This document shows, piece by piece, positions 9,001 to 13,902 of a stretch of 13,902 bases of DNA (position 1 is its first letter; each line of letters opens with the position of its first letter). Under the pieces are notes generated by a model. The model saw nothing but the letters and a program-made list of their open reading frames with translations, made no database searches and had not been told where the DNA came from. Source of the stretch: Acanthaster planci (taxonomy: Eukaryota; Echinodermata; Asteroidea; Valvatida; Acanthasteridae); the NCBI RefSeq assembly GCF_001949145.1, contig NW_019091372.1, positions 1,358,157 to 1,372,058 of the forward strand, in the 5' to 3' direction. A program made the position numbers and the translations under genes.

Positions 9001-9235
9001 TACAACCCCACCCCCAGCCAAGTTGGATATGCCCCACCCCCAAAGCCCCGTCCTTCCAGCACAGTTAGATGTATCCCCACCTGTCAATTTTCAGTACAAC
9101 AAAGACACAGTACTTTCTTTCGTCTTGGCTTTCCTTTTTCCCTTTGCAGTGTTCTACACACCGCGGTTCTGGCAGCTGAACGCTTTTTCTTTCGGCAATG
9201 AAGTCAGCATCGCATTTCAGGGTTCTTTCTTTTGA
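5741..9235 (+). CDS. C6orf89 / bombesin receptor-activated protein homologue, six exons
   Basis: Preferred join: 5741-6089, 6381-6541, 6948-7132, 8038-8173, 8569-8698, 9150-9235, giving 348 residues. The start has a strong context (AAAATGG), with an in-frame stop at 5690-5692. Residues 1-55 are a charged cytoplasmic tail with the family-like block SLYDALAEDAKKIRELG. Basic residues 49-57 precede one membrane segment, about 59-77, giving a type II protein. The lumenal part has CWPC (138-141), sequons at N152, N155 and N173, a tryptophan block ending exon 3, and CxxxC (304-308). It ends in a barrel-like strand series. Order, spacing and length agree with human C6orf89, reported as a Golgi membrane protein that contacts BRS-3 and enhances histone deacetylase activity; its biochemical reaction is unknown. 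The identification is by eye from memory; the exon 3/4 join is uncertain. Confidence 0.85.
6381..6541 (+). CDS. exon 2: CWPC motif and N-glycosylation sites
   Basis: The acceptor CATTTTTCAG|GT and donor AAG|GTAATT bound an exon that completes Gly117 and runs to Lys170 in phase. It carries FDCWPCEEIRE, whose CxxC lines up with a CxxC in human C6orf89, and the overlapping sequons NLS (152) and NFT (155). The end, SGIPFVVK, resembles the human HPLVIKTGKP region. Both introns match the frame exactly. Confidence 0.85.
6542..6947 (+). other. intron 2
   Basis: Begins GTAATTTTTGC and ends in a C/T-rich tract. No independent feature is seen. The apparent frame running from 6876 into exon 3 begins inside the intron and is not a start. 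Confidence 0.8.
6948..7132 (+). CDS. exon 3: helical lumenal segment ending in Trp
   Basis: A strong acceptor (CCCCCTTCCAG|GAT) follows a long pyrimidine tract. The exon encodes residues 171-231 and two bases of Trp232. Content is DANMSQVTFDDVKSVYL, then serine-rich helices, then LEDLLGTDFHLQW. A second donor four bases later (TGG|GTGAAT, exon end 7136) is equally good and would keep a WW pair, which the human protein has. Which is used depends on the exon 4 acceptor. Confidence 0.75.
7133..8037 (+). other. intron 3
   Basis: The longest intron (905 bases in the preferred model). It holds a short G run followed by (GT)n at about 7458-7475 and T-rich tracts near the 3' end. Cryptic GTAAGT words at 7675 and 7781 have no convincing upstream acceptor. 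I looked for a small extra exon and found none. Confidence 0.65.
8038..8173 (+). CDS. exon 4: start of the barrel-like C-terminal domain (5' end uncertain)
   Basis: The donor CTG|GTGAGT is strong. The frame RLIRSMSPKPYFVPEK followed by MFVMIHTP corresponds to the human stretch FPVFTHLPFPKD followed by CFFLHPEP. Three acceptors keep frame. AAG at 8037 pairs with donor 7133 (chosen, 348 aa). AAG at 8050 pairs with donor 7137 (345 aa). GAG at 7966, behind a long T tract, pairs with donor 7137 (373 aa). The extra sequence in the last model is AT-rich and tyrosine-heavy, so I think it is intron. Confidence 0.65.
8174..8568 (+). other. intron 4, with a cysteine-rich antisense frame
   Basis: On the - strand an open frame runs from 8744 to 8331 (137 codons, no ATG at its start). 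Its first part is antisense to exon 5. Within the intron, 8516-8364 encodes ten cysteines in about 50 residues, including CAVCGKW and CGLHCLRCKC. It looks zinc-binding-like but matches no family I can name. It is more likely a mobile-element remnant or chance than a gene. Confidence 0.3.
8569..8698 (+). CDS. exon 5: barrel strands with CxxxC
   Basis: The acceptor CCTTTACAG|CC has a branch-like CTGAC 15-20 bases upstream. The donor is TGT|GTAAGT. Encodes residues 278-320 and the first base of 321. ACGSQEVALTPVSACKENC aligns with the human block GSGEAMLQLIPPFQCRRHC, sharing the Cys-x3-Cys pair (304/308), and VLQQSDV aligns with the human PGDIGYV step. Confidence 0.85.
8699..9149 (+). other. intron 5
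   Basis: Begins GTAAGTTCG and ends in a T/C-rich tract. C-rich sequence at about 9003-9050 includes CCACCCCC twice. No other feature is seen. Confidence 0.75.
9150..9235 (+). CDS. exon 6: C-terminus and stop
   Basis: A strong pyrimidine tract precedes CCCTTTGCAG|TG. The exon completes Leu321 and adds FYTPRFWQLNAFSFG and the strand EVSIAFQGSFF, then TGA at 9233-9235. The human protein ends with the equivalent pattern (THWKVYVIARG, then LVICDGTAF) at nearly the same distance from the stop, which supports this as the true C-terminus. Confidence 0.85.
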
Positions 9236-10535
9236 GAAGAGATCTACATCTTGTTCTATCTCTTGGACAGACTCAGAGCTGTGTCTAGAGAGAACTGCTT
9301 CAACTTGAGACTTTGAAACCCTCATGGTTGTTCATTATGGCGTGCAGCACAGCATGAAGCTGTTGTGTGGGAACCGCCCATGTACACTGACGCATAATCC
9401 ACCATGTTGGTGCCAACAATGGAGACACTCATGTCGCAACTCTCTCTATAAACAGTCCTAGTTAGACCTACATGTACTAAAAATGAACACAGAAAAGCAT
9501 CGTTAAATTAGATTTTAACTGGTTTCCAGTATTCATACTCATGCGCACTGTGAGACAAAGAACACCATACACCCATTGTTTCCAAACTGATTGGAAAATG
9601 GAACAACCTCATTAAACTCAGCTTTCGATGCTAAAACTTTCATTCTCATTGTTTTAATAAGTTCTTCTTTGCTGATCACAGTGTCCCCCAAATAATTATT
9701 TCTTTGTTTCGAGGTATAAAAAGTTTCACTGCTTCGAATGCTGGTATATTAATACTGATGAATATTTGCTTGGAAACTCTGGCATAAATCACACTCAGCT
9801 ACTGCAGGGCAGGACTTCACTGGGGCATCAGCGGCAAGCTTTGATGCCTCTGCTCTTTTCCTGGATGACCAATGAAATTCTCCGGTAGACAAGTTGATTT
9901 TTCTTTTATAGAGATTTTTTTTGCCGAAGAGAAATCGCCTCGTCCCTCCAAGAACACAGCCCCTTCATGGCACAAGTACATGTGCCACAGGTTGCTTTCC
10001 CAGCACTATTTTTCCACATCTGGATCCATTACATAAAAAAACATTTCCTTTTGGTCACTTTCACTTCTGGTCTCACTGCTAATCTTCAACACTCTTTATC
10101 CAAACACGTGGACCATATTAAGAGGAATTAGTACTGTCCATACAAATATTTTCACTTCCACTAGCATGACATAATTTCACTTTCGCTGTGCACTAAGGGA
10201 CACGTGCAGTATAACTGTCCATATCATGACACCCATGCAAATACATGTACTGTGGAGGTTTGTGCGCATTCTGATGAAAATTAGTCAGGTTTACTTCAAG
10301 GTTTACTTCAAGACTTACACTTATGCATGCGAATTAGTGTGGCCATGCATCTAGCCCTCTGCTGGTGACTCTTACAGCAGTTTCACTGCACCACCTCCAG
10401 TTCAAGGATTCTTTAGATTTTCAACTGGCAAAACATAAATGAAAAACACTATGTAGTGGCTTGTGTCGAGTGTGAAGGTGTGTACTCCTGTAGTTAGTTA
10501 TGTTTGGTGTCTGAAATAAAAGCCGTGTTAATGCT
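9236..10535 (+). other. probable 3' UTR of the C6orf89-like gene
   Basis: No coding frame of note appears between the stop and the poly(A) signal at 10515, so I assign this as 3' UTR by inference. A 12-bp direct duplication, GGTTTACTTCAA, occurs at 10288-10299 and 10300-10311. No splice-bounded coding segment is recognised. Confidence 0.45.
10515..10520 (+). terminator. poly(A) signal AATAAA
   Basis: A canonical hexamer, followed 30-70 bases later by GT-rich sequence (GGGTGTGTC, then TTGGTCAGGTTGGAGGTGGGTGG), the usual downstream element. It is the first strong candidate after the stop at 9235. Confidence 0.55.
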
Positions 10536-10540
10536 GTTGC

Positions 10541-11288
10541 AATGATATGGGTGTGTCATTGTTATTTTGGTCAGGTTGGAGGTGGGTGGATTGGGTTGGT
10601 CCTGCACATGGATCCTAGGCCTTGTGGGGAAGAGAACACAAAAGGAACAAATAGACCCCACGGGGAATAATCCTACACCACAAGGATTCCATGAAATAGG
10701 AATGAGGAATTTGCTCAAAAAGGGAGAAATTTCCAAGAGTTACCTACATTGTATTTAGAACACATTGTGGTAAATATACAAGGGATATCTGGTCCAAACT
10801 TCAACCCAGGGAAGCAATTCCAGATGAAGTGGAAAGAAATTTGAAAGCTTCACAGACGAACTTTTTAATACATGAAATTGAAGAAAATACCCCTACGAGG
10901 ATGATTGTGCAAGGCTATCCGAGTTGGGTGTCCAGGAGGTTTTGAGCAGAAATTTCACTGCAACTTCTGAGTACTAAAATGTACCATGGGCAAGTAAAAT
11001 TAGTTCTAACCCTTGGAAGTTGACGGATACAGGTGAGCTGGGCGCACAATGACAGAAACAAGGATATGCCTCTCTGGGCTCCAATGCTGTGAAAGATTTG
11101 GCAAGATTGCTAGATTCAAAACAGGAAGAAAAACGCCTCTGACATAATTAGTGCGAGGACTTGGTATTTCTGAATTCACGTCCACAGAATTATGAGAACA
11201 ATTGATGTTAAATATGGGACTGGTGGTACTAACTGGCATACCAAAAACTAATATTAGACATGATCGAATTAAAGTTGATTATGATATC
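10541..11288. other. intergenic, no gene recognised
   Basis: Lies between the + strand poly(A) signal and the most distal - strand one. Short frames near 10494-10758 and 11006-11239 resemble nothing known. Confidence 0.45.
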
Positions 11289-11294
11289 TTTATT
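11289..11294 (-). terminator. candidate distal poly(A) signal for the myotrophin-like gene
   Basis: TTTATT on the + strand is AATAAA on the - strand. Use of this site would give the gene a 3' UTR of about 2.3 kb. Vertebrate myotrophin transcripts are known for long 3' UTRs. Downstream GT richness is only moderate. Confidence 0.3.
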
Positions 11295-11440
11295 GAAATC
11301 CATTCAAGGATAAATATGGCTAATTCAGCATTCATGGTCAAATCTATAAGCTAACAATTAACAGCTCAATTTGTAAATCAAATAACACTCTCTCAATTCC
11401 CCCAAAATACAATTAACTCACAATTTACTGACCGCAATGG

Positions 11441-11446
11441 TTTATT
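11441..11446 (-). terminator. candidate proximal poly(A) signal for the myotrophin-like gene
   Basis: AATAAA on the - strand, followed by T/G-rich sequence (TTGTGAGTTAATTGTATTTTGGGGG, given in part). A further AATAAA at 11628-11633 lacks such sequence. Confidence 0.3.
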
Positions 11447-13563
11447 TTACCAGTTACCATAAGTTATATGCATCGTTTGTCCTCTACGTAGATTTTTCTT
11501 GATTTTTTCTACAAAAATTTGGTGAAAAAGACAACAATTAGACGGCACATCAGTCTAGCACTAATACTGTGATACAGCTGAAGTTTTTTGGTCAATAGGG
11601 GAAGAAAAAAGTGTGCGCATGCATGCATTTATTAATTTAAAGAAATACAGGTGAAGAGTAAGTCATGCCCTACATTAGCGGAGACAACCGCTTAACAATC
11701 TCATAGAATCTTAACAGATTATATGTGTGTACTGATTTAGTCAATCATCTCATTTTGACGCAACTTCAGGGATTTTTGTTTTTCTTTCTCTGACTGGTGA
11801 ATACTTTTGACATTTTTATACATTAAGTTTGGGTGCAAAGTCCCCAAAATGAGTATGACGGCTAGCGGTGCTAAATAGGATCAAAACATTTCCCCGAATA
11901 TGCTCCACTGAAAAGATTAAACCAGCGCGTGATCAGCACGTATGCTCTGCTTACATGGCCCTGGTGGATCCTAGGTCCCACACAGCCCTCTCTATGATCC
12001 CTGTGCAGGGCAGATAGCATCCTCTCACCGGGAGGTATCTCACAGGGGGCAGGGTTTTTTCGCTCCCTGATTTTAATCTGGCTACAACTGATTAACCATT
12101 GTTTTTATCTAAGCAGAGGCTGATTCAAAACGTACGCAGCGTTTGCTCTGAAAATCGCAATGAGAAAGACAAAATGTAAAATGCACCAGGCCCATCGTGT
12201 ACCCTCTCCCCGATGTCAATTACGCAAAGATTCAACAATACACCTTCCTCGTGGAATTCTGCAAGATTCCGAGCAAAAAAAATCCAAACCTACGTGCAAA
12301 ACAACTGCACCTCTTAACAGGAAGCTGTGGGATCGAATGTCCCATCTCACGTTTTCTTTATAAAATCCAACAGGCTCTTTGGACAGAAATGTACACTACG
12401 ATGTCGCAGGGGGAATTAATGGTGACGGTTCATTACTCGGCAAAGTCAGACTACAAATGGCCTCTACTAAATTCAAATTAAGTCCACACCACCAACAGTC
12501 ATCAGGGAGTTGTACAAACACGCAATGAAACAGTCCTGTGCCCCCCCCCAAAAAAAATTCTCCTAAAACCCAGATGAAATTCAAACCGAAAGGTTTTGCT
12601 CCACCATTTGTTCTTCCGCCTCCTCCTAAGGGCACAAATGGACCCCTCCCCCGTCTCCCTCCTCCCTAGCCCGTAGGGTCCAAACTACAGTGTATATCTA
12701 CGTCATCCCCTTCTAAATTTAGGAAAAATAAAGGGTACGAGTTACGCCACACGCACTCAATAAGGAACTTCAAAATTCCTTTTTGAAATGAATTTTTTTT
12801 TTTTTTTAAGTTACAACATGACTTTGAGACAGACTTGTACAAAATGAGTGTAAAATATGAATTTTTCCCGGAGCAAGAAAGATGAAAGATATGGCACTAG
12901 TAAAACTGGGAGAACTAAGTGTTATGCAACAATTCCCCCGATCCATACAATGCACATCATCCATCTTTTTCTTTGCTTCTCCTTTTCGTTTGAGCACAAA
13001 ATTTGGGACATCTGAAAGGACAAGCGTGTTCCGTAAGACAAAAAAAGAACTTCTTTCCGGTGCAGAGAAATTCTTTGTGGGAAATTAATTTTAGGACAGA
13101 GGTGAAGGTCTCCTGTTCGTTCCTTCGTGTAGCACTCTGGGTTGGAGGGTGTAGCTGTGATAAGTGCCTCGGCGCAACGATGTAAAAAGGGTCCACAGAT
13201 GATGCTCCTTTTCCAGTTAGCACAAAACATCCTAGGACGTTAGCTCATACATAATAAATGATTGGTACTGCACATACAAATTGTAAACCCTTTTTTCCTC
13301 AAAACATTCCGAAACCTTTTTTTTTCACATCTTTAATTAGCATGTCCTACTCTTCATTAATTAAAGATTTCCGATACTGGAAGGAAATGGAAACAAATTG
13401 CACATAGGTGTATCTGTCACTGATGCAAATATTTTTTGGGATATTTAAACAAACAAAAGGCTTTCAGAACCTTACAGTTTCAAGAATGCATAGAACACCG
13501 CTCTCCAACTCATTCTGTACAAGTGGGTAAAACTGACTCAAAAAAAAATTTTATAAGACAGTG
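11447..13563 (-). other. non-coding, probable 3' UTR of the myotrophin-like gene
   Basis: More than 2 kb without a recognisable coding frame directly follows the - strand stop at 13564. It contains homopolymer runs (C at 12541-12549, T at about 12791-12808 and 13317-13325) and TTAATTAAAG-type words near 13356. Short frames at 12160-12481 and 12806-13230 match nothing known. 3' UTR status is inferred from position. Confidence 0.4.
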
Positions 13564-13647
13564 CTACTTCAAAAGTTCCTTGATCTCGTCTTTCTCTGCC
13601 AACTCGAAGTAAGTCTCACCGTTGAACTTTCCTTCCTTCTTAGCACC
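13564..13647 (-). CDS. last coding exon of a myotrophin-like (V-1) ankyrin protein
   Basis: Read on the - strand, a good acceptor (TTCTTCTCCCCCTAG|GGT) opens an 84-base segment of 27 codons and TAG. It runs GAKKEGKFNGETYFELAEK, then DEIKELLK. The pattern GA.K..G..G.T.FE......IK.LL matches the final, capping ankyrin repeat of myotrophin, where a glycine-rich turn leads to a helix ending a few residues from the C-terminus; the length fits too. Myotrophin is a small cytosolic protein that binds capping protein and so affects actin filament growth. The upstream exons lie outside the window. Only 27 residues are available, so another protein ending in an ankyrin repeat remains possible. Confidence 0.6.
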   Translation of the reverse strand, partial: GAKKEGKFNGETYFELAEKDEIKELLK

Positions 13648-13902
13648 CTAGGGGGAGAAGAACAAAAGACATCTCACACACACACAAAAAAACAATTAGA
13701 CACAGCGATCACAGAGGATCTTCTCTCTGACTTGGAAGACAGAGAAATTCTAAAAGCCGCAAGTATCAAAATTTGGGGGAGGGGTGGCAGGGTGGGGGGG
13801 GGGGAGACTGGACAAAACCAAGGGGTATTTGGTGATTCTATCCCAGGCCGCTCACTAAGGGAGAGGAGCGCAGAGGGGCAAATTCCCCCAGCAAGCAGCT
13901 GG
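13648..13902 (-). other. intron of the myotrophin-like gene, with a G-quadruplex motif
   Basis: No further exon is visible to the window end. Positions 13775-13804 carry G runs of 5, 4, 3 and 11 bases with short loops on the + strand, a clear G-quadruplex pattern (C-rich on the gene's sense strand). A short CA tract lies at 13676-13686. Confidence 0.55.

Noticed and set aside
12160-12481. Overlapping + strand frames of 67 and 94 codons
   Set aside because: No family match; they sit in the probable 3' UTR of the - strand gene, and the 94-codon frame starts at a non-ATG codon.
1-13902. A defence, mobile or biosynthetic gene cluster
   Set aside because: Only two protein-coding genes, both ordinary animal families, can be supported. 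No transposase, integrase, reverse transcriptase, CRISPR repeat or viral gene was recognised.

Overview
The window looks like nuclear DNA of an invertebrate animal, most likely a lancelet (Branchiostoma) or a similar marine invertebrate. The reasons are GT-AG introns with pyrimidine-rich acceptors, animal-type protein families, dense self-complementary (GTACAT)n microsatellites, and long AT-leaning non-coding stretches. The species call is inference. There are no prokaryotic operons, CRISPR arrays, phage or IS elements, and I see no tRNA or rRNA.

Layout. Positions 1-4100 hold no recognisable gene. They carry many (GTACAT)n blocks, one near-perfect 45-bp palindrome (1143-1187) and two tandem duplications with about a 65-bp unit (2109-2232 and 3322-3512). 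Positions 4281-5740 look regulatory: an inverted pair of YY1-type boxes, four TTGACGCT copies, a CpG-rich patch, GC boxes, a TATA-like element and an ETS site just before the first gene.

Positions 5741-9235 (+ strand) contain a complete six-exon gene for a single-pass type II membrane protein. It aligns by eye, from memory of the human sequence, with the C6orf89 / bombesin receptor-activated protein family. The best model gives 348 residues; I recall the human protein as about that size. Its 3' UTR probably runs to an AATAAA at 10515-10520 that is followed by GT-rich sequence.

Positions 13564-13647 (- strand) are the last coding exon of a second gene, whose 27 C-terminal residues match the terminal ankyrin repeat of myotrophin (V-1). 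The two genes are convergent. The 3 kb between them is non-coding and probably mostly the long 3' UTR of the myotrophin-like gene, with AATAAA signals on the - strand near 11441 and 11289.

I found no multi-gene system. The most interesting items are the invertebrate C6orf89 homologue itself, the resemblance of its C-terminus to a JmjC/cupin barrel lacking the metal-binding histidine, an ambiguous exon 3/exon 4 junction, and the palindromic and promoter-like elements upstream.
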